From Persicaria tinctoria (lineage: Eukaryota; Streptophyta; Magnoliopsida; Caryophyllales; Polygonaceae), in the NCBI GenBank assembly GCA_037127255.1, contig JBANSL010000014.1:68369646-68433645 (forward strand): a stretch of DNA of 64,000 nt, given 5' to 3'. The notes beneath the pieces are model-generated. The model saw nothing but the letters and a program-made list of their open reading frames with translations. It made no database searches and was not told the DNA's origin. A program made the position numbers and the translations under genes. This document shows positions 10,652-21,362 of this stretch, piece by piece. Within the stretch, counting starts at the first letter, position 1, and the number at the start of each line of letters is the position of its first letter.

Positions 10652-12480
10652 GTAAGTCATGTATATATGCCTATCTATATGACTAAGTCGTTTCCAGATA
10701 CCACTTACCTAATACCTACTAAACTGCTACACATGTAATGTAGATTATGTAGTTCTAGTCTTCAATTCATAACCGGCTTTAATAGATTTCCAAGTTGCCT
10801 AACTTGTCTGAAGCTGTACTCTGAACAAATCTCCAACTTACATATATAGTTGCATTATACCATCAAGATCGAAGAAACGAGTTAAGGATTTCCCAGAAGC
10901 AACTGCATAAATGCGTCTTCATAACTGCGATGTCGAGATTTGGGTCCGGCAACTATCACGCTCGAGTCGAGGACCTGGTAAACACCCACTTACGGTCAAC
11001 ATATGTAAGTGCTTTTAATTGACAGGGTCCGGTTGGACTTAAACACATTGACCATCAATTTCTTGTATAACTAATACCAGGCCAGCAGGCACCCGTATTA
11101 AAACACATTGACCATCATAGGCCCGCCTAGATCCTAACCCTTTTCGACCTTAACCCGTCAGGTCCGGGTCGACCCTTTGGTCATGTTTACCGGGCACCCG
11201 CACCAAAAATTAAAATTTAGATAGGTTAAGTAGGCTAAAATTTTCTTGTACACGTAATTTTCATTAACAAAACGCTTAATTTAATAAATAGGATAATTTT
11301 TTATTAATTTGCCTTCAAATTTTTACCTATTATTTTATTTTTAAAAAAAAAATAGAGCGGGCTGGATACTGAATCCATTGGGACTCGGGATCAGGGGTCG
11401 TGTGCACACGTGCGCCCTTGCGCTAATAGCCTAGTACATAAGCCGAGCGGGGTTCCATCCTAAAACCAATTGGCTATAGGAGGAGTAGCTCACTCGCTTA
11501 TATGCTAAGGTTTTATCTTTCACATTTTCAATGTGGGACACTTTTGGTCTCTTCACATTCTCAACACTGGAGCGGACCCCAAACCGCCCTCAGTTCGTGC
11601 CGGACTAATGCTCCCCAAGGCAGAATTTTTTTTTAATAAAAAAAAACAAATTTATTTATTTATTATACGTTTTTTAAGAAGCTAAAAGTTATACTCCGAA
11701 TCAAATATCAACTTTTTATTTATTTTTTTAATAATTTCAAACTTATTATTAATAAGTTTGAAATTATTTTAAAAAATTTATTAAAAAAAAATTAATATTT
11801 TATATAGTTTTGAGCATATTAAAAAAAACGGTTGTTTTTTTGTCCAGAGGGCTCATTTGGTGAGCTGGTTCGTTGGGAGTTGTTTGGTCATGTGCTAGAT
11901 GACTTTTATGGCATGTTTTCTTATTGAGGAAGGGGTGTTTTGGTCTGCTAAGGGAGTTGTTTCCGATTTCGATCAAAATAGGGCTTTTTTTGTCTGTTTA
12001 GATGTGCTTGATGTTGTGTTTAATTGAATTTATCATTCTTTTTTATTCTTAAATTGAATTTCTCAGCCACCATGAATTTCGAGTCTTCTTTGGTATTCCT
12101 CTTGTTGAACTTGGTGTTGATTATTAGATAATATTAAAACTTTTTTTTATTGGGCAAGAATTCGGGTGAGAAGATTCTACCCGATAGCATCATGATGGAT
12201 GAGGTACGGTACCTGAATCGTTTTGGAAGTCGGGACCCCTGGCCGAGTAGCTAAGGTGTGCAACTTTATCAGTCAATCGATTGCCAAAATAGGGGAGGTG
12301 TGAAGAAAAGAAACTTTCTTCACGCCCAACATAAGAGTTTTAATATCGGACATGATGAGTTCAATTTTCCATCGGCATTTAGATTTTTGTCTTAGATGTT
12401 TAATAATTACTAGTATCAATTAAGGAGTCTCCTTCAACAATAACTTTTTCTAACTAAAGCTCACAAGCTTTCGAAACTCC
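10652..12480. other. Repeat-derived intergenic DNA
   Basis: A partial tandem duplication of AAACACATTGACCATCA occurs at 11040 and 11100. A GC-rich block holding GGGCACCCGCACC resembles decayed retroelement DNA. A strong palindrome around 11742-11762 (ACTTATTATTAATAAGT) lies inside a decayed Stowaway-like stretch (11640-11830). No gene is seen. Confidence 0.45.
11425..11545 (+). repeat. Dispersed CCAATTGG-family repeat, copy 2
   Basis: The order AAGCCGAGCGGGGTTCCATCC, TAAAACCAATTGGC, GGAGTAGCTCACTCGCTTATAT, then TTTTCAATGTGGGACA is shared with 28905-29010, and in reverse with 27960-28055 and 33640-33725. The function is unknown; it looks like part of an LTR or terminal region. Confidence 0.6.
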
Positions 12481-12484
12481 GACA

Positions 12485-12501
12485 CCCCCCCCCCCCCCCC
12501 C
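12485..12501. repeat. Poly(C) run of 17
   Basis: An uninterrupted C17 run. It may be inaccurate in length in an assembly. Confidence 0.8.
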
Positions 12502-13251
12502 GCGCAAGGATAGGAGTTTGAGCACTTGGTTGCCCATACTAATGGGACGACCTAATCAATCACGGATAACAAACCAGATAGAGCTCTCAGACTACCAGTT
12601 CGTTGTGCCATCGAAGTTTAATTTAAATGTTCCCCTTGGAGGTTTTTTCCATTTGCAATTTTTTTTATTGTAGACATAAAACTGTTTTTATCTTTTCCTC
12701 TTGTAGTTGTTGTTGCTCCATCAAGATTGTGTACGTCCAAGCTAATAACTTTCTCCCAGTTGTGTCGATGATTTTCAATAACTTTTTTTATTCTCACCCC
12801 ATAATAGAGTCTCGATCTTCTGTCTAAAGATAAAATGGTTTATGACATACCACTATACCAGATTGTGTCCACCATCAAAATGCAATCTCCTGCTTTTCCT
12901 TTCTCAATATAATTTGGATCCTAAGACAGACAGAATCTGTTGTATATCTTCGGAGTCAGTAATCATGTCCGAAACCAAATGCGCATTTTCATAAGAAAGT
13001 TGTGGGTGGAAGTTATTGTATGGACATTCAAAGAATAAGTGGATATTGTCCTTTTAGAAGTGATTACAAAGACAATAGGTAGTCGGTACCAACACACCTC
13101 TATGCGCCAGACCAAGAGCCGTGTGGAGACCATTTTGGCTTAACTTCCAAAGAAAATTCTTAACTTTTGGTGGACGAAGACGAAGAGCCGTGGGGAGACC
13201 GTTTTGGCTTAACTTCCAAAGAAAATTCTTAACTTTTGTTGGCACATTCGT
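12500..13251 (-). pseudogene. Decayed non-LTR retrotransposon 3' part: zf-RVT plus RNase H
   Basis: Read on the minus strand from 13251, the frame gives KVKNFLWKLSQNGL then LAHRGVLVPTTYCLC, the zinc-binding domain found downstream of plant LINE reverse transcriptases. This is followed out of frame by NIHLFFECPYN, which is the usual continuation. Further along (about 12660-12500) NPPRGTFKLNFDGT and WFVIRD match the start of the RNase H domain typical of plant L1-like elements. Several stops and frameshifts break it. The first 69 bp of the zinc-binding block are tandemly duplicated (13114-13182 and 13183-13251), giving two copies of a 23-residue segment. No reverse transcriptase precedes it, so only the 3' half remains. 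Confidence 0.75.
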
Positions 13252-14062
13252 CTTCCATATCCAAGCGTTAGAATTTGTTGTTTTTGTGGGGTTGATTGTG
13301 AGTAATTTAAAAGCACTACTTATTAGTAATAAATAATAAATTTGTTTTTTAAAAAATTAATATTTTATATAGTTTTAACTCCTCAAAATATGTGGTAAAA
13401 AGTAAAAAGTCTGATATTTTAGATCGGATGGAGTAAATAATAGGGTAAATGTCTAAAGTCATTTCACATAATCAACCTAGTCTAATCCTTTTTTTTTAAT
13501 TAAATAAAGATTCGAGATCTGGAAAAATCCGATTCTCGAGAGGTCGATGAGTCGATAGACGAAAACCACCTAAATATCCAGTAAAAACAGAAAACAGACG
13601 CAATAAAACAAATAGATGCAAACTCCACAATAAGACGACCTAAGCATAACTACTCCCAATAAGTTGAGGATGTCGGTGAAGAACGAAGTCAAGCACCACC
13701 GAACAGTAGCATCGCGGACCAGTGATATAACATGAATCTATATCATGTGGGTAGTGCAGACGAAACTCGAAGGAAGCTCCTTCCCGGATACGGAGTGACA
13801 CAGAAAGCACCACCTCGACCTCATCCAGTCCCGACTCCGGACTCCACGCCCCAAACCAATTAGGAGAACTCCTAGAAACGTTGGAAGTAGTGCAAGAACG
13901 CAAACTATTTTACATACAGAATGGCCCATAATATGCTAGTAATGTTTATAAAAGTCTGGTGAGAATATGTTTGGACCTGGTGTCTTATCATCCACCAAGA
14001 AGAATATTCCTTAATTTCAGTGTCTATTTTTTTTAATAAGTTGTTCATTTTATTCATTCGTT
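13252..14062. other. Intergenic, possible retroelement remains
   Basis: 13330-13440 resembles one end of a decayed Stowaway MITE, ending GGATGGAGTA. 13540-13940 is less AT-rich and open on the minus strand over 87 codons, but I recognise nothing in it. Its position behind the zf-RVT remnant suggests it could belong to the same dead element. Confidence 0.35.
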
Positions 14063-14072
14063 ATTTCTAAAT

Positions 14073-14311
14073 TAATGTTTTTTTTATGACAAGGAACTCA
14101 CCTTCGGTGGTAAATCCTGAGCACGTGACCCAACTGGCAAGAGCCACATACCAAGTAAACCGACTTGCGTCGACCGGCTCGACCCACTGTTATGGAGCAA
14201 GGCAAACCTTGAATTTTCATCCAAAGAGAAGGGCGGAGGCAGGGATCGAACCCGTGACCTCCCTACCACCGGCCCTCTTGCTCCACACCACTAGACCACC
14301 CTGTCCGGGGC
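14073..14311 (-). mobile_element. tRNA-derived SINE with A-tail and 10-bp target duplication
   Basis: On the minus strand the element starts GCCCCGGACAGGG. Next come an RNA polymerase III A box (TGGTCTAGTGG), a B box (GGTTCGATCCC) about 45 nt later, a tRNA-unrelated body, the 3' sequence GGTGAGTTCCTTGTCAT and a run of eight A. The 10-bp direct repeat ATTTCTAAAT flanks it exactly (14063-14072 and 14312-14321). The box spacing and the 3' GTGAGTTCCTTG are reminiscent of Au-type plant SINEs; that subfamily name is an inference. The intact target duplication suggests moderate age. Open frames within it are incidental. Confidence 0.9.
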
Positions 14312-14321
14312 ATTTCTAAAT

Positions 14322-15310
14322 GTCTCCATTAATTCATTTCTGATCTCCTCTTTTATTTTTCTTTATCCTCAATTATATTTCCATTTTTGGTTTGGAAGTT
14401 ATTGGTTCTATTATTGAATGTTCTAATTTTTGTCGTGGCTAGATATTATTTTGCGTTCTTATCTCCTAAATGGAGGTGTTTTATTCTAGCTCATTATTTT
14501 CGGAATCTGTGATTGAAGGATAACAATTGGTAGCATTTGTTTTCTAGGTGATTTAATTTTAGAGCCTGTTGGGATGAAAAAGTCTCTCGCGAGTTTTCTT
14601 GTTGTAGTTTTATGATTTCTTGGTCAAGTTTTGAAAGTTGTTTAAAGATGTTACTTGAGTGATGCTTGCATCAGTGTTTGGTGAAGTTTTCTAAAAAGCT
14701 TTTGTTTTTGCATTAGTTTGTAGCTAAAAGATCTTTTGAGTTTGTTACTCCAAACTTTCTGGACAAGTTGATCATACTCCAAATTGGTTGTCCAAGCCAT
14801 TTCAAACAAGACTGGGGAGCCTTTTTTTTCCTTTCCTTATGATCTATTTGCAGACTTGGGAAACAAGGAATAACACTATCTTCAACAGCTAGACTCATAA
14901 ATAACTCTATTGAAAGTCTGGTTCATCAACTAGTAATCAATGTAAAAAATTGGTCTAAAACGTGCCCATCAGACAATGATCAAATCAACAAACCGCAAAG
15001 AACAGCTAAATGAAAACGACTATGTAGACGTCTCAGTTAAATCTTTCAATGATTGTAGTATCGGAGGCATCTTACGAATGATAGAATAGTATACTTAAAA
15101 AATCTCCTTTAAAGCAGTTTTAATTATTTAGCAATTGGGCACTTTTAGTTAAAATCTTATTTTTGAGCATTTACAAATAATGGATTTAGTATTTAATAGG
15201 AGTTTGTTTTAGTATTGTTGAGATATATATGTGGAAAAAAGAAAGTAGTTCACCAAGTTATTTATTAAGGTTTGTTATGTTTAACTTTCGATGTCACACC
15301 TCTTAACAAG
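14322..15310. other. AT-rich spacer between SINE and LINE
   Basis: No gene is seen. The right half contains the dispersed repeat 15075-15178 with its continuation at 15228-15280. Confidence 0.45.
15075..15178. repeat. Dispersed repeat shared with 9261-9360
   Basis: Second copy of the repeat described at 9261, in the same orientation. Here the two matching blocks are only about 50 bp apart. In the first copy about 360 bp separate them, so sequence was gained there or lost here. Confidence 0.7.
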
Positions 15311-16494
15311 TATATATATATAGGGGTGCGCTCGAATGGAAGTTTAGGCGTAATAAGCGGGTGGTTAGAGAGAGAAACTCTCAAAGAAGGATTCTTCCTT
15401 CTTGCCTTCCCCCTTGCTCCGGCGAGCTCCTCCGACCTTGTTCTCGGTTTCTCGGCTTCTCTCCTCGTCGGAAATCAACATCTCCCTCCTCTCTCCCTTC
15501 TCTGGTTTCTTCATTGCCATTGTGAAACTTAAAGAAGTTAAACTCTTCGACATTTATTGCATCCTACCTAGCTACCGAAAATTTATTGCACTGCCGCCAT
15601 CTCCTTCGTCTTCCTCCAGCATCCCTTCTCCCCTTACCTCCCATTTTTCTAGTCTCCTCCCCCCTATGGTCTGAATATTTCGAACTTCCTCCACCCTTGG
15701 CGGCGGCGCCATCGCCGGCGCTGAGCCGGAGCCGTTTACCCTGGGCTTACCCTGCCACTTCTGTCTTTGTCAAATTAGCCGTTACTACTTCAGAAACTAG
15801 CGTTACTCACATGCTAATAGCTATTACCCTTCCAACGGTCATTTGATTTTGAAATCCCATTGTTTGACTTTTGTTGACCCGTCCTTCTCAACCTCCTCTG
15901 AGCTACCCTATTGACGGCGCTCTGTCGCCGGAAAACCTCCTTCCCCCCTAGCCAACCCTCCTCTCCACCTCCACTCTCCACCTCTCTTCCTTTCCCCCTC
16001 TATCCTTCCTCACTGTGTTTTACACATAGTGAACGGTGTCCTCGACGAAACTTTGTTCGGGGGGCCGGCTTCACACCTCCTCTGCTCAAATTGACCACTG
16101 AAACCTCCTTCCCATCCCCCCAGGTTCTCTGAGCCTTACAAATCTGAGCTGTAACCCACTGAAGAAGAAATCCCCAATTTGTACTACAGCTCTAGGGCGG
16201 AAACCTGCTCATATCGTAATTCCTTGAAGAGGGTTCTCAAACATCTCTCTTTGAAGAAATTGACTTCAGATCCTCTCTCCCCTTTACTTCTCGTCCTCTG
16301 AGCCTTACCAATTCCAGCTCTAAACCCCTGGAAAAGAAACACACAAATTGAGCTAGGGTTCCTGCCAGCACAAGGGATACGAGCACTGAGCCTTACCAAT
16401 TTGTGATTTCTTCCAGTTTGGAGGAAAGCTCCAATTTGGGTTAGGATTTCAGCTGTGAAGGCTTCCGACAAACGCGATTTCCTGACAAACTCCC

Positions 16495-19030
16495 ATGGAG
16501 AAGGAGCAACCTCCAGGAAATAGACGATGGTCGGTCCAGCTCACTCCGACACCAATCCCTGGTGCAAAGGGTGTCAGCACACCCTCAAAGATGACGATTC
16601 TAGGGACTCTACCCAAAAGCTCATCAGCCACCAAGCTCAAGCCTGCTCAGACGACCAAGGAGACACACCCAACACAGCCAAGTTCCTCTAATCCCCCTCT
16701 ATTCGAACCGTTTCAATACGGTGAGGTATGTCACTCTTCCTCCCTTCCCCCGGAGCTAGCCGGGTCCTCTAGGTTAGAACTTGAAGTGCAAAAGATCCCA
16801 ATGGAGGGACAGATTATCTCTTCTATGGTAGAGAAGATCCCAATTGAGGGACAATATTCTTTAAATCCTAATGTTCCTCATGAAATAGCTGATATGATAG
16901 ATAATGCACAAAAGATCCCAATGGAGGGACACCAAAATGTTACTAATCTGTTGGAAACTAGTGATCAAAACCTAAACCATGGCCTCCCCGGTTCTGAGAT
17001 CCCCCAACTAACCACAACTGATAGCATTCCCTGTGTTGCAGGAGAAGCCAACCTGAATGAAGGCTTAATGACTAGTTTGGATGGAGATCCAATGAGCTCT
17101 ACATAAGCAAAGGTCCAGGTTCCTAACCCACAAAACTCACACTACCCTTCTACCACCCTACAAACTGAGCCACCGATTCCTCCCCAGGAACCCACCCCTG
17201 CTAAAGCATATAGACCCTCCCCAACTCTCACCCCCTCCCCAAGGCAACCACCCCAGCTCTAGTACCCCCAACCACATGCAAGGAGCGTGGGCTACAAAAT
17301 CTCCTTTGATTGAAATAAACAGAAGATCCAGAGGCTTCAAGTTATCTTATCAGAATTCTGGAGATGGTGATACTGTCAAGGCTACTAAGAATGATTGTTT
17401 GAGTTTAGAGGAAGCCTGGGGCTTTGCTTTGGATGGTTATGTGGTTGGTAGGTTCCCAGGATTTGATGCAATTGCAAATTTAAAAAGAAACTGGCCAAAA
17501 CATGAATATAATGCTCAAGGGGGCTGGTTAATGTTCAAATTCTTCAATGAAGAGGATAGGGATGAAATACTGATGAAGGGTCCCTTTATAGGGCCAAGCT
17601 ACACCTTACTCCTTAAGTGTGTGCCTGAAATATTTACCTTTGATAAGGCTCTTTTCTCTAGTCTCCCTGTCTAGATAAGGATCCACAAGTTGCCAACAGA
17701 ATTCTGGAACCCTATGTTGCTTGAAAAAATTGCTTCCAAGATAGGTGACCCCATAATGACTGATGGGTATACTGAAGATAGGTCTAAACAACTTTATGCT
17801 AGAGTTCTGGTTGACATGGATTGCTCTAAAGAACTCAGGAGAATGGTGAACATTGAGTTTGATGATGCCCCAGACCACACCTGTTTCATAGAGTATGAGA
17901 ATTTGCCTCCAAGATGTAATAGGTGTACAACATATGGTCATGAAACAAACAAGTGTCCTGCTGCTAAGGGTGCTGCTGTAGACAACAGATCAAAATCTCA
18001 TGCTGCACCTCAGAGAATCTACAAAGAAAAATCTATTTCCTCAGTTGCAGGGGTACCATCCTCCCAACCCTCCTCCTCCTTTGAACCCAGCACTATGGCT
18101 AAAACCTCCCATGCTGACCCACCTCCTCCTTCTCAGACCCCTCCTCCACCCCCCTCTCACTTTACACCCTTCTACTGTTACATCTCAAACCCCCACCCTT
18201 TCTTCAAAGAACCCTCCCATCCCCCCTATTACTGTAATCACTCAATGCCAGGTTGACCAAAATCCCCACCCCACAACACCTCCCAACCCCCACTTCCACC
18301 CTCCTCTCCTTCCCACACCAGGACTTGAGCATAGCATCTCACCCATGTCTATCCGTGGACCATCATCCAAATACTCCCAAAGAACTCCTCCCCTGGTTTC
18401 AAATCCACCATGACAAATGTTAAATCCTCTCTTTTTTCCTCCATAGAAAAAATAAACCAAGTCTACCAAAGAAGAAAAAAATCTCCTCCCCCTGCAAGAG
18501 CTGAGGATTTGGAAGATATCCAACAGACATACATTGAATCCTCTAGAAGAGTTGAAGAAGAGATGAGAAAGAATGACACACTGAAAGAAAAGGAAAGAAG
18601 CAAGAAGAAAAAAGTGTCTCTTGCTGATGATAACTTTTTCCAAGTCTTAGAAAAGGTGAACGAGGAGCTGACTACTATGGTTCAAGGGCCTGAAATTCTG
18701 CTATTGACTAATGGGAAAACTGGTAAAGACAAGGACATAGAAGTCAGTACATCCAAAGAAAAGGCTGGAATGAAAACTACTGAAAAGGAACAAAGCTGCA
18801 TTGAGGTGAGAAGGAGTAGAAGGCTGAACAAGCAAGGACAGACAGCTACTTTAAAAAGTAATACTCAGGAGCTGACCACAGATGATAGTGAAGAGGATGA
18901 AGATATGGTACAAAAAGACAGAGAGAAGAAGGATTTGGTCTTAGGTTTGACGTACTGGCCAGTACACAGCTCAGATGGTGGACAGGCAAAAGAAAAAGGG
19001 CCTAGCACCCTCCTAAGAAGGAATAAATGA
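16495..19030 (+). pseudogene. L1 LINE ORF1 (DUF4283 and CCHC zinc knuckle), broken
   Basis: Encodes the RNA-binding nucleocapsid-like protein of a plant L1 element. The first segment (16495-17106) is Pro/Ser-rich and carries three spaced copies of KIP(M/I)EG(Q/H) at residues of about 100-145. A shift leads to 17276-18256. The DUF4283 part includes WGFALDGYVVGRFPGF and GPFIGPSYTLLLK; then CNRCTTYGHETNKC forms a CCHC knuckle near 17910-17955. In-frame stops lie at 17672 and 18254. A Pro-rich linker shifts frame around 18170-18400. A Lys/Glu-rich, nuclear-signal-like tail then runs to a TGA at 19028. The last coding bases overlap the ATG of ORF2 as ATGA. It is dead as it stands but clearly recognisable. 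Confidence 0.8.
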
Positions 19031-19890
19031 TAATAGCCTCCTGGAATGTTAGGGGTTTTAACAGCAGCCCCAAGCACAAGGCTGTTACAAAGTTCTTGAG
19101 ATAAAAGAATATAAGTTTCTTAGGTGTACCGGAGACAAAGTTGAACATACCCAAGCTCTAATCCATAATGAAAACGAGCTTTAGACAGTGGAGCTTCATA
19201 CATAATTTTGATTATAGTGTTGCTGGAAGAATAATCATCATCTGGGACCCTCGAAGAGTTGAGTTCAGACCTAGAAGGATCACTGACCAACTCATATGTG
19301 GGCAACTACTGTGCAAGACAGTTGGGAAATGCTTTGAAATTGCTCAAGTGTATGGACTTCATACTATAGTCAAGAGAAGGGGTCTTTGGAGAAATTTGGT
19401 AGAAGAAATTGAAAACACAAGTTCTCCTTGGTTAGTACAGGGTGACTTCAATGCTATAATGAGATCTTGTGAAAGGAAGAATGGTGCCTCAATCACAGCC
19501 TATGAGACTTCTGATCTATGGGAATTGTGTGCAGAACTGGACTTGCATGATACAGTCAGTGAAGGGCTAGATCACACCTGGTTTAAAGGTTCCAAATCAA
19601 CAAAAATCGACCGAGTAATGGTGAATGGTTGCTGGGATACACTTAACCTATACTGCAAAGCTACCTTCCTACTTCTCAAATCTTTCTCTAACCATAGCCA
19701 AGTACTAGTGGAAGTTCTGGAGCAACAGAGATCCAAAAGAGGCCCATTTAAATACTTCAACATGTGGGGGCAAAGTGAAAATTTCCAACAACTTGTCTCT
19801 GATAACTGGAACCATAATGGTAATGGCTCACAACAGTTCCTCCTCTGTAAGAAGCTACAAAATCTGAAGAAGCCATTACAAGGACTATGA
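19027..19890 (+). pseudogene. L1 LINE ORF2, AP endonuclease domain, broken
   Basis: This domain nicks target DNA in target-primed reverse transcription. It starts at 19027 with IASWNVRGFN, the N-terminal motif of L1 endonucleases, followed by PETK (catalytic Glu), GRIIIIWDPRRVEF, VQGDFNAI (Asp/Asn pair), DHTWFKG, TKIDRVMVN and a degenerate SNHS in place of the SDH motif. Two TAA stops lie within the first 45 codons (19102 and 19159), and a TGA ends the frame at 19888. The reading frame then shifts by one into the reverse transcriptase. Confidence 0.85.
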
Positions 19891-19900
19891 AAAAGCTTTC

Positions 19901-21113
19901 ATGGATCTTAGGAATGACTCTACCTTTTCTGAGTTAATCCAAGCTATGGAGTTGGCTAAGAAAAAGGCAAACAGTCTTAAGGAAGCAGAATTTAAATTCC
20001 TGTCACAGCTTGCTAAAACCAAACACACCTTTGAAGGTGACAGATGCAGTGCTTACTTCCATCGAGTTATGAAGAAAAATATGAGAAGAAATCATGTCAA
20101 CTCCCTGATCAAAGATGATGTACTTGAAACCTTATCTCTAAATGAAGTAGCTGAAGAATTTGTTAAGTTTTACACTGGGTTAATTGGTACTGAAAAGCCA
20201 ACTGCAGATGTTGAGGTTAGATATGTGAGAGATGGAGGAGCAATCCTGAGTAATGACAGACACCCTGAGCTCCTTAGAGTCGTCACACCAGAGGAAATAA
20301 AAGCTGCACTTTGGAGTATTGGTGATGAAAAGTCTCCTGGTCCAGACGATTTCACCTCCAAATTCTTTAAAGATACATGGCCCACAATTGGAACCCAACT
20401 AACCAATGCAATATTGGAGTTCTTCAGTTCAGGAAGCCTCCTAAAACAAACCAACCATACCTCTATTGCCTTAATTGCAAAAAATGCTAATCCTAAGAAT
20501 GTTGGTGATTTTAGACCCATATCCTGTTGTAACATCTCTTACAAAATCATCACTAAAATATTAGTAGCCAGACTGTCACCTATCCTAAAATCTATCATCT
20601 CTCCCTCTCAGATTGGTTTTATTGAAGGAAGAATCATGAATGAAAACATACTCGTTCTCCAGGAATTGATCAGGAAATACACTAGGAAGAGAATTAGTCC
20701 AAGATGCATCCTGAACCTTGATTTAAAAAAAGCATATGACACTATATCTTGGAGGTTTATCAGACAAATGCTTTTCCACCTTAACTTCCCTCCTCTTTTC
20801 ATACACTGGATTATTGAATGTGTTTGCTCTCCCTCTTTTTCCATTAGTATTAATGGCTCCCTGCAAGGGTATTTTCATGGTAAAAGAGGGTTAAGACAAG
20901 GAGATCCAATATCTCCCCTCATATCTGTCTTGTCTGTGGATTACTTATCTAGAATTCTCAGATGCAAGACTAGACTTCCAGGTTTCAAATTTCATCCAAA
21001 GTGTGAAAATATGCAAATATCCCACCTTGCTTATGCTGATGATATAATATTAATGTCTATAGGGGATAGGAGCTCTATGGCTATTTTATTGGAGCGCTTC
21101 TGTAGTCGATCGT
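19901..21113 (+). pseudogene. L1 LINE ORF2, reverse transcriptase domain, truncated
   Basis: About 400 codons are open. The L1 linker (GDRCSAYFHRVMKKN) precedes fingers and palm motifs: KSPGPDDFTSKFFK, VGDFRPISCCNISYKIITK, ILNLDLKKAYDTISW, GLRQGDPISP and the catalytic YADDIILMS at about 21030. The sequence diverges from any reverse transcriptase pattern about 50 bp later, at the junction with an opposite-strand fragment. The thumb, connection and C-terminal zinc-binding parts are missing. The frame is one base off the endonuclease frame. Confidence 0.88.
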
Positions 21114-21362
21114 CCAGGTTTCAAATTTCTCTACCAGTCCCCGCATCAAATGCAGCGCTTCTGTAGTCGATCGTCTTGGTATAAAACCAAACTGATTCTC
21201 GGACACACAAATAACCCTTCGCAATCTCAGCTCAATGACTCTCTCCCAAATCTTCATCGTGTGCCTAAGGAGTTCAATACCTCTGTAATTCCCGCATTGT
21301 TGCACATCATCCTTGTTCTTGTATACATGGGCTAACTTGCTACGCCTCCACTCTTCTGACAT
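21094..21362 (-). pseudogene. RTE-like LINE reverse transcriptase fragment
   Basis: The minus frame reads MSEEWRRSKLAHVYKNKDD, then CGNYRGIELLRHTMKIWERVIE and ENQFGFIPRRSTTEALHLMR. This is the conserved RT motif 1-2 region of RTE-clade plant LINEs, the sort often annotated 'craft'-like or endonuclease-reverse transcriptase. Only about 80 residues remain. It is joined head-on to the truncated L1. A 21-bp segment, GCGCTTCTGTAGTCGATCGTC on the plus strand, occurs twice (21094-21114 and 21155-21175) at the junction. Confidence 0.75.

Larger units (their letters stand above)
15330..21113 (+). mobile_element. Degenerate L1-type LINE retrotransposon, 3' part missing
   Basis: The order is a CT-rich leader (about 15360-16490), ORF1 with DUF4283 and a CCHC knuckle, an AP-type endonuclease, and a reverse transcriptase. 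The leader has at least three diverged copies of a segment starting CTGAGCCTTAC (16130, 16297 and 16387). The left boundary is not defined; TATATATAGGGGTGCGCTC at about 15311 may mark it. The element stops shortly after the reverse transcriptase YADD motif, with no thumb, zf-RVT or RNase H and no poly(A). Plant LINEs usually lose their 5' end, so a missing 3' end implies later deletion or rearrangement. Several stops and frameshifts make it non-autonomous. Confidence 0.8.

Noticed and set aside
12236..12260. tRNA-like A-box string TGGCCGAGTAGCTAAGG
   Set aside because: No B box or cloverleaf follows within tRNA distance, so it is not called a tRNA or SINE.
14086..14319. Open frames on both strands at 14.1-14.3 kb
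   Set aside because: They lie wholly within the SINE and are by-products of its GC-rich tRNA-derived sequence.
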